Shown here piece after piece: positions 9,410 to 18,508 of a DNA stretch of 64,000 bases; position 1 is the stretch's first letter; every line of letters begins with the position of its first letter. Origin of the DNA: Candidatus Ruthia endofausta (GTDB lineage: Bacteria; Pseudomonadota; Gammaproteobacteria; PS1; Pseudothioglobaceae); contig NZ_CP054490.1 in NCBI RefSeq assembly GCF_013342985.1, positions 682,001 to 746,000 on the forward strand. Reading direction: 5' to 3'. The notes under the pieces are model-generated. The model was not told the origin of the DNA, ran no database searches, and saw only the letters and a program-made list of their open reading frames with translations. The translations under genes and the position numbers were made by a program.

Positions 9410-11876
9410 TGCCAATCTAGCTAAGCTTAACGCTAAAGATATAGTTGTTTTAGCCAATAATCGACAAGTACTGGCTTTTAAAAAAACCTTTGCCATTCAA
9501 CATAGCAATACCCAACTGCCAAAAGCCTTATCTTGGGGACAATATTTGCGCCACACTTGGTACCGAATTAGTCTTAATTCAAACTTACGCTTTATTGACC
9601 AGATTGAATCAAGAGACCTTATCAAGCAATCCATGCAAAAACTGAAGCAAAGCACAGATCAACGCCTACTGGATGAAGTGGTTAAAAATAATGATTATTG
9701 TGCCAATCATTTAATTGATTTGAACGAGTTAACTCGTTCAAAAATACGTTCATCTGAATTATTTAGTACTTGGATTGACGCCTATAAAAATACCAAATCA
9801 ACCCTAGGTTTGGTTGATTTACACGACCTGCCAAGTTTAATTATTAAAGCCAATGTATCAATCACTAAACCTCATATATACGGCTTTAAAGCCCTAACTC
9901 CTCAACAACAACTTTTGTTCGATACAATTGGATATCAACAAATTAATGCCGTCAACACCCACAATATATCAGCCCTCACTTTTGATACCAGCACAAATGA
10001 AATACTCAAAGCCGCTCAATGGGCAAAAGCACACTTTGATAATAATCCTGATAAATCAGTCGTCATCGTTAGCCCACAACTTAATGATATACAACATCAG
10101 TTGAGTTCTATTTTTGATCAAGTGTTTGATGATTTTCTTACTGAGATTGGGCAAAAATCCTACAATATATCCTTAGGGCTGCGCTTAAATCAATACCCTC
10201 TTATTCAAGATTTATTATCAATTTTGACACTATCCACGCAACTACAACGCAACAAAATCCAAAGCACGTTATTTAACCAAGTCGTTACTTGTGTTTATGT
10301 CTCTGGCTATCAACAAGAAAGATCAGCCAGAAGTTTGTTAATGAACCAGATTTTATCTTTATCGACTGATGAATTCAGTTTAGATAAAATTGATGAAGCT
10401 CTATCCAAATGCCCAATCTTAAAAACTATTATTGACAATATTAAGTGTGAACAACTAACCAATAATACGCTCGAATCACACCTTTTAGCCTTTAATAGTA
10501 CGCTTAAAACTTGGGGCTTTGCCACTGATAGAAACCTAAGCAGTACCGAATATCAACTATTTAAGAAATACTTACAAACCAGTTTAGGGCTTAATCGGCT
10601 CTCACTTTATTTTGACAGAGTTAGCACCCAATCTGCCATCAAACAGTTAAACAATTTAACCACGCAAGTTATTTTTCAAGCACAAGCAAGCAAAACTAAC
10701 ATCCAAATTCTGGGCGCTTTAGAAGCACAAAGCTTATATTTTGACGAGGCTTGGGTGTTGGGTATGACCAACCAATTCCTACCCGAACGACTCAACTTAA
10801 CTCGCTTTATTGCACATGATATCAGTGTAACACACCAAATTCCGCACACAGATTACGAACTGATTGCAACTGACGCTAAAAACACACTGGAAAGTTTAAG
10901 CTCACTTGCCAGCAAAGTTGTTTTCTCCTATGCATTAACACACCTTGAAAGCGAGCAATTACCCTCACCATTGGTAGAATTTGGCCCAGCCATTAACACA
11001 AATTATATTCAAGAAATATTGCCCATTACACTAGAGTCTATTGTTGACACTCACACAACCCATTTAGAAAAACCCCAAGTCAAATCAGGTGTTCGCATTT
11101 TAAAAGACCAAATGGCTTGTGCTTTTAAAGGCTTTGCGCATCGACTCAATACCTCAAGTTTTGATGCACCACACATCGGTATCAATCGATTAGAACAAGG
11201 CAGTATTATCCACAACGCCTTGCAATATATTTATCAAGAAATTACCTCAAAAGAACAACTTCTAGCCCTTAATACTAAAGAACTTGATAGTCTTATTTTT
11301 AACAAAATAAACGTCGCCCTTAAACGCTATCCAAGCTCAGGTTTTAAAAAAATAGAGAAACTCAGGCTCTCTCGCCTTATTCACTCCTTCATTGAAACCG
11401 ATAAACAAAGAGAAGATTTTTGTGTACTAGCAACTGAGCAAAACATCACCGCCAATATTGCCAATTTAGAATTTGAAACCCGACTAGATAGACTCGACCA
11501 AATGAACAATGGCGACCAAATCATCTTCGATTATAAAACAGGTACGACCTCAATCGCCAGCTGGTGTGGCAAGGCCATTAGTGAGCCACAACTCCCCATT
11601 TACACCCTCATCAATAACGTTCAAGGCGCTGCTTTTATTGAGCTAGCCTCAAACAAAATAAACTTCAAAGGCTTGTCAAAAGACCCAGACTCTCTACCCA
11701 AGCAGTCCAAATACAAAGGAAAATGCCAAGATTGGGACGCACAACTTAAAATCTGGCAACACACTCTAAACACTGCCAGTCTTGATTTTCAAAATGGCAT
11801 CGCCACCGTCTTACCCAACAAAAATGCCTGTGATTATTGTGAGTTTGATTTACTTTGTCGTATTGACTCTGTTTAG
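9399..11876 (+). CDS. AddB/RecB-like PD-(D/E)XK nuclease, probable DNA repair protein
   Basis: Large protein (about 825 residues) of the gammaproteobacterial 'probable DNA repair protein' group related to AddB. The N-terminal two thirds is an inactivated-helicase-like region without a convincing Walker A. The C-terminal nuclease has GSIIHNALQ, then LDRLDQM and IFDYKTG (the D...DYK core). Four cysteines (MACAF, then CDYC and LLC) match the AddB iron-sulfur staple. I chose the second ATG at 9399; 9393 is in frame too. Likely role: processing of double-strand breaks, by family analogy. Confidence 0.8.
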   Translation: MLINANLAKLNAKDIVVLANNRQVLAFKKTFAIQHSNTQLPKALSWGQYLRHTWYRISLNSNLRFIDQIESRDLIKQSMQKLKQSTDQRLLDEVVKNNDYCANHLIDLNELTRSKIRSSELFSTWIDAYKNTKSTLGLVDLHDLPSLIIKANVSITKPHIYGFKALTPQQQLLFDTIGYQQINAVNTHNISALTFDTSTNEILKAAQWAKAHFDNNPDKSVVIVSPQLNDIQHQLSSIFDQVFDDFLTEIGQKSYNISLGLRLNQYPLIQDLLSILTLSTQLQRNKIQSTLFNQVVTCVYVSGYQQERSARSLLMNQILSLSTDEFSLDKIDEALSKCPILKTIIDNIKCEQLTNNTLESHLLAFNSTLKTWGFATDRNLSSTEYQLFKKYLQTSLGLNRLSLYFDRVSTQSAIKQLNNLTTQVIFQAQASKTNIQILGALEAQSLYFDEAWVLGMTNQFLPERLNLTRFIAHDISVTHQIPHTDYELIATDAKNTLESLSSLASKVVFSYALTHLESEQLPSPLVEFGPAINTNYIQEILPITLESIVDTHTTHLEKPQVKSGVRILKDQMACAFKGFAHRLNTSSFDAPHIGINRLEQGSIIHNALQYIYQEITSKEQLLALNTKELDSLIFNKINVALKRYPSSGFKKIEKLRLSRLIHSFIETDKQREDFCVLATEQNITANIANLEFETRLDRLDQMNNGDQIIFDYKTGTTSIASWCGKAISEPQLPIYTLINNVQGAAFIELASNKINFKGLSKDPDSLPKQSKYKGKCQDWDAQLKIWQHTLNTASLDFQNGIATVLPNKNACDYCEFDLLCRIDSV

Positions 11877-11954
11877 CGCCTTTAGGGAGTAAAAATAACC
11901 ATCTAATCTTGTATTTTCCTCAATCACATACTCGCCTACTAACTAACTGATTTT

Positions 11955-11983
11955 TTTATATAGCTTCATTTTGATATTATAAT
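11955..11983 (+). promoter_or_regulatory. putative sigma-70 promoter of the candidate small RNA
   Basis: A perfect -10 TATAAT (11978-11983) lies 17 bases after TTTATA (11955-11960), a 4/6 match to the -35 consensus. It would start transcription near 11990, just before the hairpin-rich stretch that ends in a strong terminator. Confidence 0.4.
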
Positions 11984-11989
11984 ATAAGG

Positions 11990-12118
11990 AAATAATCCCC
12001 TCATATTAACAGTTAGATACGCCTCAGAGTGGTCGTATCTAATGGGCGGCAAGAACAAATTGATTCGTTATACAACTATTAAAAAAATTAAAAAAAGCAC
12101 CTGTTTAGGTGCTTTTTT
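11990..12118 (+). ncRNA. candidate small RNA, about 129 nt, unassigned
   Basis: Between a plausible promoter and a strong intrinsic terminator lies a stretch with no open frame but clear secondary structure: TTAGATACG (12013-12021) pairs perfectly with CGTATCTAA (12034-12042), then GGGCGGCAAG, an A-rich linker and the terminator stem. It does not resemble 6S, 4.5S, tmRNA, RNase P or any riboswitch I know. It could also be the long 3' untranslated region of the nuclease gene. Confidence 0.35.
12091..12118 (+). terminator. strong intrinsic terminator
   Basis: AAAAAAGCACCT (12091-12102) and AGGTGCTTTTTT (12107-12118) form a perfect 12-bp stem with a GTTT loop. It ends the candidate small RNA and/or the nuclease transcript; A/T symmetry makes it bidirectional. 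Confidence 0.85.
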
Positions 12119-12136
12119 GAGGCGCAGACATTCTAG

Positions 12137-12346
12137 ATAGTCAATGAGGATAAGTTACTTTATACGCTAAAAAGGATTAACCTACCCTGTATTAATGACT
12201 CAGAAAATGCAAATATTTTCAAAAAATCATCTACCTTTTTATGCGAATTTTCTGGTGAGCAGATTGTGGAATCTTTTAAATGTAAGATGTCAGATAAACT
12301 TAAAAAATACCCAACAATGGTAGTGCAATTATTGGTTTTGTTTTAA
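12137..12346 (+). pseudogene. open-frame fragment without start codon, unknown
   Basis: About 69 codons stay open (ending 'KKYPTMVVQLLVLF') but no ATG, GTG or good TTG start lies near the 5' end; the only ATG is late. The composition looks like real protein (Lys, Ser, Cys spread evenly). Probably the 3' part of a lost gene. It stops 13 bases before the small membrane ORF. Confidence 0.3.
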
Positions 12347-12359
12347 TAAGGAGACAATA

Positions 12360-12458
12360 ATGGAAATCTTAATATTGTTTGCAACAATGTCTGTTTTGAG
12401 GTTAGTGGCTTTATTTAGTATTTTGTGGTATCAACACAAACACCATAAAACTACCTAA
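12360..12458 (+). CDS. tiny single-span membrane protein (32 aa)
   Basis: A consensus ribosome-binding site AAGGAG (12348-12353) sits six bases before an ATG that opens a 32-residue frame: one hydrophobic helix (about residues 3-23) followed by a His/Lys-rich tail QHKHHKTT. Size and plan recall oxidase-associated small subunits (CcoQ/CydX type), but there is no oxidase gene nearby and I cannot assign it. The strong start site is the main reason to believe it. Confidence 0.5.
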   Translation: MEILILFATMSVLRLVALFSILWYQHKHHKTT

Positions 12459-12738
12459 CAAATCATTCCAGTCGGGGAAGAGCCCCGACGCATCGACTGA
12501 ATTCAAGCATTAAAATGCTTATAGTTATGTACAAAGGGTTAAAAAGCCTTTCAAAATAAAGACATAAACATTAATTAAAAACACCTAGTAAGATGTTGCG
12601 TCTTATCACCTAAAATTAAAGAATAAAAAATTCAAAACCTATCCTCTACCTTACACCTATCATTGTATCTGTATAATCCTTATTAACAGATAAAGACCCA
12701 ACACTCACTTAACTAACGAGCATTTTCAAGCAAACCAA
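12459..12738. repeat. gene-free stretch with two hairpins
   Basis: GTCGGGG/CCCCGAC (12471-12477 with 12483-12489) is an unusually GC-rich hairpin for this region. A second, AAGCAT-TAAA-ATGCTT, follows at about 12508-12523 after the sequence GAATTC. Paired subterminal hairpins beside a TTCAA motif recall ends of IS200/IS605-type elements, but no tnpA or tnpB is present. The rest of the stretch shows nothing. Confidence 0.3.
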
Positions 12739-13258
12739 ATGAAAGACTCTTTAAGCCATTTACCCAGCAACAAGCAAACTCACGTAAGGCAAATTATCCA
12801 AGTAATTCGAGGAGTTTGATGGGGTTGTGAAGCACACTTCGAGCGAGAGAAAACGGGTAAATTGGTTAAAGTTATTCTTTATGGTTTACATGCGACAGGC
12901 AAATGGATAAATAAGCCACATATTGATTATATTAGTGATTATGATAAATGATTTAATAGTGCAAATGATTTTTTTTGAAGGGTTTGTGTTTCATAAAAAT
13001 AATAAACAGTATTATAAAAAAGTAGCCTTTATACTTCACCAAGTAACTGAACACTATTATTCTTGCCTTTCTTTAGTGCTAACTCAATACAAACCTTATA
13101 CCTGTAACTTACAACAACTCAAACAAGCCTATGTTAAAACACGTTACTCGGAGTATTATAAAATCATCGAAAAGGAAAGCTATTTAAGTGAAAGAGTGAC
13201 TTACTTACAAACTTTAACCAAGCAACTTTGTGAGGAAAAGATTAAGTCGTCTGGCTAG
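12739..13258 (+). pseudogene. degraded nucleotidyltransferase-HEPN fusion protein
   Basis: The 5' part reads 'MKDSLSHLPSNKQTHVRQII', then after a stop 'KVILYGLHATGKW' and 'DYISDYD', the remains of a minimal nucleotidyltransferase core (normally GS-x-ARG and D-x-D). A frameshift near 12950 leads into a HEPN domain ('ILHQVTEHYYSCLSLVLTQY', 'LQTLTKQLCEEKI'). Such fusions are toxin-antitoxin-like or defence genes. The Gly-Ser of the nucleotidyltransferase has become Gly-Leu, and there are at least one nonsense and one frameshift change, so it is inactive. Confidence 0.75.
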
Positions 13259-13286
13259 TGTGGGAATGTAGAGATACAAACATTAA

Positions 13287-13379
13287 TCACTCAATAAATT
13301 GGCGTGGTATTAATTTATATTCATCCATAAGGATGATGGCGTATTCAGTGTTGTTGTTATCTAGTGTCAATATTTGCAT
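13287..13379 (-). CDS. short antitoxin-like ORF (30 aa), possibly truncated
   Basis: Starts nine bases after the RelE-like toxin with an AAGGAGAC ribosome-binding site, the same as that of the 32-codon ORF near 12.36 kb. The product 'MQILTLDNNNTEYAIILMDE...' is acidic in part and lacks a DNA-binding motif. By position it should be the antitoxin, but 30 residues is short for any family; the 3' portion may be lost. Confidence 0.4.
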   Translation of the reverse strand: MQILTLDNNNTEYAIILMDEYKLIPRQFIE

Positions 13380-13388
13380 AATGTCTCC

Positions 13389-13613
13389 TTATTTATAAGC
13401 ATCGCTTCTGGGTTTAACGGTATGAATAATGATGTGCGTACTGTCCATACTAAACAACTCTCGATACCTGCCAACCTTTAATCTAAAATCATTATCTTGA
13501 TTTTTCATTTTTTTAACATCGCCCTTTGATAAATCAATAATTGCTTGTTCTATTTGTTGCCTATAACGCCGATCAATTTTTTTTAAATCTTTAATCGTTA
13601 TTTTGATAATCAC
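13389..13613 (-). CDS. RelE/ParE-family toxin-like protein
   Basis: 74 residues with the plan of the RelE/ParE fold: an N-terminal 'KITIKDLKKIDRRYRQQIEQ' helix pair, then 'FRLKVGRYRELFSMD' and a beta-strand 'HIIIHTVKPRSDAYK'. The FRLKVGRYR segment and the His/Arg near the end are typical of the ribosome-dependent mRNA interferases. It is followed by a very short ORF in antitoxin position. It may be a relic of a type II toxin-antitoxin pair. Confidence 0.7.
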   Translation of the reverse strand: MIIKITIKDLKKIDRRYRQQIEQAIIDLSKGDVKKMKNQDNDFRLKVGRYRELFSMDSTHIIIHTVKPRSDAYK

Positions 13614-13657
13614 ATGACTATTATAATTAATTCAAAATGAATTTAGTTTTCTTGATA

Positions 13658-14746
13658 TTACTTCTTTGTTGTTTTAAGGAACAAGTCAATGATTAATCTT
13701 CTCTCTATTTGAATGGCTTTGCCAATGTCTAACTTATCCAGTTTAGATATATCAATATCTTTAAGTAAATCTTTTAGATGTTTAATGGGTGCAATATCAA
13801 TCGCTAGTAGTTGAAACACAGTGAGTAAATCTTCAAATCTATCTTTGCGCCTAAGGGCATCAGTTTTGATAAAGAAATCAAATATTTCATTGCTTGATTG
13901 ATTAGTGAAACCTTGTGCAAATTGGCAAAACTGACTACTAAGCTCAGATAGTTGCTGATATTGTTTAGGGCATTTAATAGTGTTACATAAGGCTTTAATA
14001 TTACGCCTCTTCTCATCTTTAAGCCAAATGGAGAATTTAATATGCGCCTTATTAGTATTGAGATTATCTAAAAACTCAAACGAATTACTGTGATTTTGGT
14101 GTGCTTGATTATCAAGGCTGGGGAAAACTTTTTGATAGGCGCCACAAGCGGTTAATACTTTAAAAAAAGCTGATGGTGTTTCGTACGACAAGGCTTTGTT
14201 AAGTTCTTTAAACACACGTTCAGGGGTAAGGGCATCTACTTCGCCTGAGGTAACCATTTGGCTCATTAATTGGTGAGTTTGGTGCGCTACTTTAAAGCCA
14301 AACTTTTTAAAGCGTGCTGCAAATCGAGCTACGCGTAACGCCCGTACTGGATCTTCGTTAAAGGCGTCAGATACGTGACGTAAAATGCCATTATTTAAGT
14401 CATCTTGACCATCAAATGGGTCAAATAATTCATCCGCTTCTTGTGCGATTGCATTGATGGTTAAGTCACGGCGAGACAAGTCTTGTTCTAACGTAACTTG
14501 GTTTGATGTGTCAAACTCAAACCCTTTATATCCAACACTTGTTTTGCGCTCTAACCTTGCCAGGGCATACTCTTCTTGTGTGCCTGGGTGTAAAAATACA
14601 GGAAAATCTTTACCAACTTGCCGATAGCCTAAATCCAGCATTTCAGCACTGGATGAACCAACCACAATCCAATCTTTTTCAGTGTTGTTATCTGCAATGC
14701 CTAATAACTGGTCTCGCACTGCACCACCGACTAAATAAACTTTCAT
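13658..14746 (-). CDS. cca: CCA-adding enzyme (tRNA nucleotidyltransferase)
   Basis: Adds or repairs the 3' CCA of tRNAs. The N-terminal catalytic half is complete: GGAVRD, the metal-binding pair in 'EKDWIVVG', RRDLTINA, and '[15 protein letters not shown]'. The protein is 362 residues, about 50 shorter than E. coli's, and I see no HD phosphohydrolase motif in the C-terminal half; the tail is probably reduced to an RNA-binding domain. At least one tRNA here encodes CCA in its gene, so the enzyme is partly for repair. Confidence 0.9.
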   Translation of the reverse strand: MKVYLVGGAVRDQLLGIADNNTEKDWIVVGSSSAEMLDLGYRQVGKDFPVFLHPGTQEEYALARLERKTSVGYKGFEFDTSNQVTLEQDLSRRDLTINAIAQEADELFDPFDGQDDLNNGILRHVSDAFNEDPVRALRVARFAARFKKFGFKVAHQTHQLMSQMVTSGEVDALTPERVFKELNKALSYETPSAFFKVLTACGAYQKVFPSLDNQAHQNHSNSFEFLDNLNTNKAHIKFSIWLKDEKRRNIKALCNTIKCPKQYQQLSELSSQFCQFAQGFTNQSSNEIFDFFIKTDALRRKDRFEDLLTVFQLLAIDIAPIKHLKDLLKDIDISKLDKLDIGKAIQIERRLIIDLFLKTTKK

Positions 14747-14788
14747 ACTTAATGGGAAAAATTTTATTAATTCTCATATAATACACGA

Positions 14789-15154
14789 ATGGATTTAAAT
14801 AAACTAACCCCAGAACAGTTTAGAATCACGCAACAAGCAGATACTGAAACACCGTTCACTGGCAAATATTACAACCATCATGACCAAGGGGATTATCTTT
14901 GTGTGTGTTGCAATCAGATTTTATTTTCATCTAATACTAAATTTGACTCAGGCACGGGTTGGCCGAGTTTTTCTGATATTTCAAACGCTGATAATATTAA
15001 ATTAATCACTGATAATTCACACGACATGAGCCGAGTTGAAGCGAGGTGTGCTAATTGTAATGCCCACCTCGGGCATGTTTTCCCTGATGGTCCTACCTCA
15101 AGTGGCAACCGCTATTGCATTAACTCTGCCTCACTTGATTTTAAGTCCTCATAA
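14789..15154 (+). CDS. msrB: peptide-methionine (R)-S-oxide reductase MsrB
   Basis: Repairs oxidised methionine (R epimer) in proteins. The 121-residue protein has the two zinc-binding Cys pairs (CVCC and CANC), the signature GTGWPSF, and the catalytic Cys in RYCINSASL. Full length for the family. It starts 42 bases from cca in the divergent direction, and its stop overlaps the start of the mpl remnant. Confidence 0.95.
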   Translation: MDLNKLTPEQFRITQQADTETPFTGKYYNHHDQGDYLCVCCNQILFSSNTKFDSGTGWPSFSDISNADNIKLITDNSHDMSRVEARCANCNAHLGHVFPDGPTSSGNRYCINSASLDFKSS

Positions 15155-15987
15155 TGCACATTCATATTCTTGGTATTGCTGGTATGTTTATGGGCTCACT
15201 TGCCTTGACTGCTAAACAAATGGGGCATCAAGTTATTGGGATAAATCAAGGTGTATATCCGCCAATGAGCACCCAGCTTGACGAACAAAATATTAGTTAT
15301 ACGCGAAACTACAAAACTAAAGATTTACCCAAGGTTGATTTATTTATTATTGGCAATGCCCTGTCTCGTGGTAATGCTTGCGTGGAGGAGGTACTCGCCA
15401 GCAATATTCGTATACTTCAGGCGCGCGCAGTAGCTAAGTGAAAACGTATTGCATGATAAATGAGTGCTGCGCGCGTGTGCCCCAGCATTCATGGCAAAAC
15501 TACCACGGCTAGTATGCTAACTTGGATACTTAAATTTACTGGTTACAATCCTAGTTTTTTAATTGGTGGTGTTGCGCAAAATTTTGGGTTGTCATCGCGT
15601 TTAACTGACTCTAACTTTTTTGTGATTGAGGCTGATGAGCACGATACGGCTTTTTTTGACAAACACTCTAAGTTTGTTCATTACCACCCAAGAACATTGG
15701 TGATTAATAATTTAGAATTTGACCAGGCGGATATTTTTGATTCACTTAAAGACATCCAAAAACAATTTCACCATTTAATTCACACCATGCCTAACAATGG
15801 CTTGGTTATTTATCCACAAAATAATGCAAATATTAAGGCTTTGTTTAAAAACAATCACTCAGCTTATTTGTTTGACTCTGTTGATGACATTGTCAACCAC
15901 CTTAGCCATATTAATCATGGCCACTTTGTGATGATGTCCAATGGTAGTTTTGATGATATTTTTAACAAAATAATACCCAAGCTATGA
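15154..15987 (+). pseudogene. mpl: broken murein peptide ligase Mpl with an internal deletion
   Basis: Mpl joins recycled murein tripeptide to UDP-MurNAc. The N-terminal domain (HILGIAGMFMGSLALTAK) is intact up to RAVAK, where a TGA replaces the expected Trp codon and two more stops follow. After that 'HGKTTTASMLTWIL' (ATP site) and the central domain continue up to about 'IYPQNNANIK', then the frame jumps directly to the family's last residues (VMMSNGSFDDIFNKI). About 170 residues, including most of the C-terminal domain, are missing. Peptidoglycan recycling by this route is lost. ubiX starts on its stop codon. Confidence 0.9.
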
Positions 15988-16583
15988 AACCTATTGCCAT
16001 TGCATTAACTGGTGCTTCAGGCATGCCATATGCCATTACCTTACTTAAAGAATTGGTCAAAATCCAGTCGTTAGTTTATGTGATGATTTCCCGTGCTGCC
16101 AATACTGTCATTGCCATGGAAACTGATCTTAATTTAGGTGCTGATACTGCTGCAATTGAAAAAAACCTTACCAAATACTTAAATGCAAAAAATGGTCAGA
16201 TTAAGGTTTTTTCAAAAAATCAATGGACTGCACCAGTTGCCTCAGGCTCTAATCCGCCGCGTGCTATGGTTATTTGCCCATGCACCATGAGCACACTTAG
16301 TGCTATTGCCAATGGTTATGCAGATAATCTTATGCACCGCGCTGCTGATGTGGTGATTAAAGAGCAGAAAAAACTCATTTTAGTGCCTAGGGAAACACCC
16401 TATTCAGCCATCCATTTAGGAAATATGCTTAAACTTTCACGCCTTGGTGTGGTAATCATGGATGCTAATCCTGCATTTTATCAAGCTCCTAAATCTATTC
16501 AAGACTTAGTGAATTTTGTTGTGGCTAGAATACTTGACCATTTAGAAGTAGAGCACAATCTAACACCACCATGGCAAGGTTAG
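15984..16583 (+). CDS. ubiX: flavin prenyltransferase UbiX
   Basis: Makes prenylated FMN, the cofactor of the decarboxylase UbiD in ubiquinone synthesis. The 199-residue protein shows the flavodoxin-like N terminus ALTGASGMPYAITLL, the ASGSNPPRAMVICPCTMSTL segment and the VPRETPYSAIHL motif. Length is normal. The ATG overlaps the stop of the mpl remnant (ATGA), so it was probably in an operon with msrB and mpl and now depends on read-through of the dead gene's transcript. Confidence 0.95.
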   Translation: MKPIAIALTGASGMPYAITLLKELVKIQSLVYVMISRAANTVIAMETDLNLGADTAAIEKNLTKYLNAKNGQIKVFSKNQWTAPVASGSNPPRAMVICPCTMSTLSAIANGYADNLMHRAADVVIKEQKKLILVPRETPYSAIHLGNMLKLSRLGVVIMDANPAFYQAPKSIQDLVNFVVARILDHLEVEHNLTPPWQG

Positions 16584-16611
16584 TTAACAATAAGATTAAA
16601 AAGCAATCACT

Positions 16612-16660
16612 AAAAATCCTAAAAAAACCAGAAATAAAGCAAAGCTTTTTTAGGATTTTT
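16612..16660 (+). terminator. terminator after ubiX
   Basis: Perfect 15-bp inverted repeat, AAAAATCCTAAAAAA (16612-16626) and TTTTTTAGGATTTTT (16646-16660), with a 19-base loop, 28 bases after ubiX. The 3' arm also holds the stop codon of the exporter remnant on the other strand. Confidence 0.65.
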
Positions 16661-17214
16661 TACCGTCAACGCTGTTTGCAACCTTATCACCTAATGGTGC
16701 AAACAGGAAGCTGGTAATAACAATACTTAGTAACGCTTTCATATGGATAAAATCTAAGCCACTAGTAACACTCTCAGCCTCAATGCCTGTTATTATAAAA
16801 TCCACCTGCTTAAATTATCCACATGCCCAGAGATTGCTTATACCAAACCACATAATCAGTGCCACAATGATTTTAAAAATTGCAAAGAAAATTCTCAAAG
16901 AATCAAAACTCAAATACTTTGCAACAATCGCTCCACAAAATACCCCTAATAAAATAGTAGGCGTGAGTTTTATAAAGTTATGCCAATGAATTGTCCTATG
17001 ACAGTGGTACGCCTAAACACTGGAAATAGAAGTAAAAACAATCACAGAAAGTGCGGTGCCAATTGCTGTGTGCGTTAGAACTACTTCATGAACTTCGGTT
17101 GCTAATACATACAGCAGAAGCTGGCACGATAATTAAACCGCCGCCAACACCCAACAAACCTGCTACAAAACCAGAAAACACTCCAAGTAATAATAGTTGA
17201 ACTAATTCAACCAA
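16650..17214 (-). pseudogene. remnant of a TauE/SafE-family (TSUP) sulfite/anion exporter
   Basis: The 5' end reads 'LLLLGVFSGFVAGLLGVGGG' and 'LIIVPASAV', the TSUP signature with its glycine-rich loop. The 3' end reads 'KALLSIVITSFLFAPLGDKV', the usual last transmembrane segment. The centre is broken by frame changes and stops. Members of this family export sulfite or other sulfur oxyanions; its loss fits the loss of sulfite dehydrogenase elsewhere in the window. The start is a TTG, also unusual. Confidence 0.8.
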
Positions 17215-17224
17215 GTGCTGACCG

Positions 17225-17499
17225 TATCAATTAACAAGCCATCTTTTTCATTAAAAAAGTAATCTGCATTCACCATTTTTTGATGGTAATTTTTATTCTT
17301 ACTTGATGCGTTAGCGCGCGCCTTTACAGAGCTTAATACCGGCTCAATATCATCCACACTATACAAATCAAGCATGGGAATATCAATCTTAAATATTTAA
17401 CTTGTGTGCTGCCCAACTCGTTTCTTTAGCATAATCAGGTGTCGTTTTTTCAGATACAACCTAAACAATAACAATAGATAGTATTAATAATAACTTCAT
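17225..17499 (-). pseudogene. remnant of a small secreted protein, unknown family
   Basis: A good ribosome-binding site (GGAGAGG) precedes 'MKLLLILSIVIV', which looks like a signal peptide, then a stop. Later, in another frame, 'IDIPMLDLYSVDDIEPVLSS' and 'YHQKMVNADYFFNEKDGLL' follow. I do not recognise the family. Its position next to the exporter remnant suggests they were neighbours in one unit. Confidence 0.45.
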
Positions 17500-17726
17500 A
17501 AATCCTCTCCAAATATAATTACCATTATATATAAAGAAAAAAACAGTGATACTTTTAAGAACAAGTAAGGCGTAGTAAAATATAATTAATATGCACTTAT
17601 CACAACATTTCAAAAATGCTACAACAAATGTAGTTACATCAAGATATTTTCTTGGGAAAAAATATAATGAATGCAAAGTGTATTATATTAAGTTGGTTAG
17701 CTGATTAATATAGTAGTATTTTGTAC

Positions 17727-18194
17727 TTATTGGTAAATTTGGTAGTTGATATCTAAATCACACCATAATGGATTTAAATTAACACTTAAAGGTCTTAGCG
17801 TTGGTAGCATTTTAACCAAATATGGCAAGGTGTGCCAGCTTTCCATCTTTTTTATCATTAAAGTCCTATGTTTTTCAACGCTTGATCGTGAAATATATAA
17901 CTTTTCAGTCATTTGCTGATTAGTAGCATCAAGTACAATGCAAGCAAATATTTGTTTTTCTTTATCAGTTAGTAATTTATAACGAGTAATAATATCAATA
18001 TTCTTTTGAAACTCATTAATAGCACCAATCACTTTTTGTAAAAGCGCTTCTTCTGGCAATGGCTTTTCAATAAAATCAAGTGCTCTTAATTTAATCGTAT
18101 CAACCACAAAGATTGTTTCACGAATAACCGAACTAGTCAGTTCTACTTTGCCCCAAAAGATAATAATACTTAGAGAATATTGGCAACATCGCAT
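17727..18194 (-). pseudogene. truncated FixJ/NarL-type response regulator
   Basis: The C-terminal half is a clear LuxR-type helix-turn-helix: 'LTDKEKQIFACIVLDATNQQ' and 'LYISRSSVEKHRTLMIKKM'. Before it stands the end of a receiver domain with 'LRALDFIEKPLPEE'. The first two thirds of the receiver, with the phosphorylated Asp, is missing, and the sequence upstream gives no continuation. No histidine kinase is nearby. A truncated regulator could still bind DNA, but loss of the receiver and surrounding decay argue for a pseudogene. Confidence 0.7.
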
Positions 18195-18508
18195 TATTAA
18201 TTATATAAATGCCAACACTGCAGCAATTTTGAGAAGAATGAAGGCTTGGTTAAACATGAAGATTAAGACCAAACCCTTTGTCATATTAGTAACTCTAGTG
18301 ATGAACAGTGATGAACAGTGATGAATTATAATGACGATGTGCGGCTGTCGATATAGAGGAGAGGTATTCCTTATTTATTTAAAATAATAATAATTTTATT
18401 ATGTCCTAATATACCTATAAAGAGTAACAAGACGTAACAATGGGAATTATTAACAATGTGTATTAATTAGTTATTTTAATCACATAGAAAAGGCGATGGT
18501 ATCTTGCT
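18195..18508. other. gene-free stretch with a short tandem repeat
   Basis: Holds 2.9 copies of the 10-base unit AGTGATGAAC at 18297-18325. Otherwise only AT-rich sequence; nothing coding is visible. It probably contains the decayed 5' end of the response regulator. Confidence 0.5.

Noticed and set aside
11990-12118. 6S RNA, SRP RNA, tmRNA or RNase P
   Set aside because: None of their conserved motifs or lengths is present.
15460-15987. Second half of mpl as a separate complete gene
   Set aside because: It lacks the N-terminal and most of the C-terminal domain of the family and begins just after the stop codons within the original gene.
17461-17676. 71-codon minus-strand frame as a gene
   Set aside because: It runs over the leader of a broken secreted protein in the wrong frame; composition is that of AT-rich noise.
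18297-18325. Start of a CRISPR-like array
   Set aside because: A 10-base unit in direct tandem without spacers; no cas genes.
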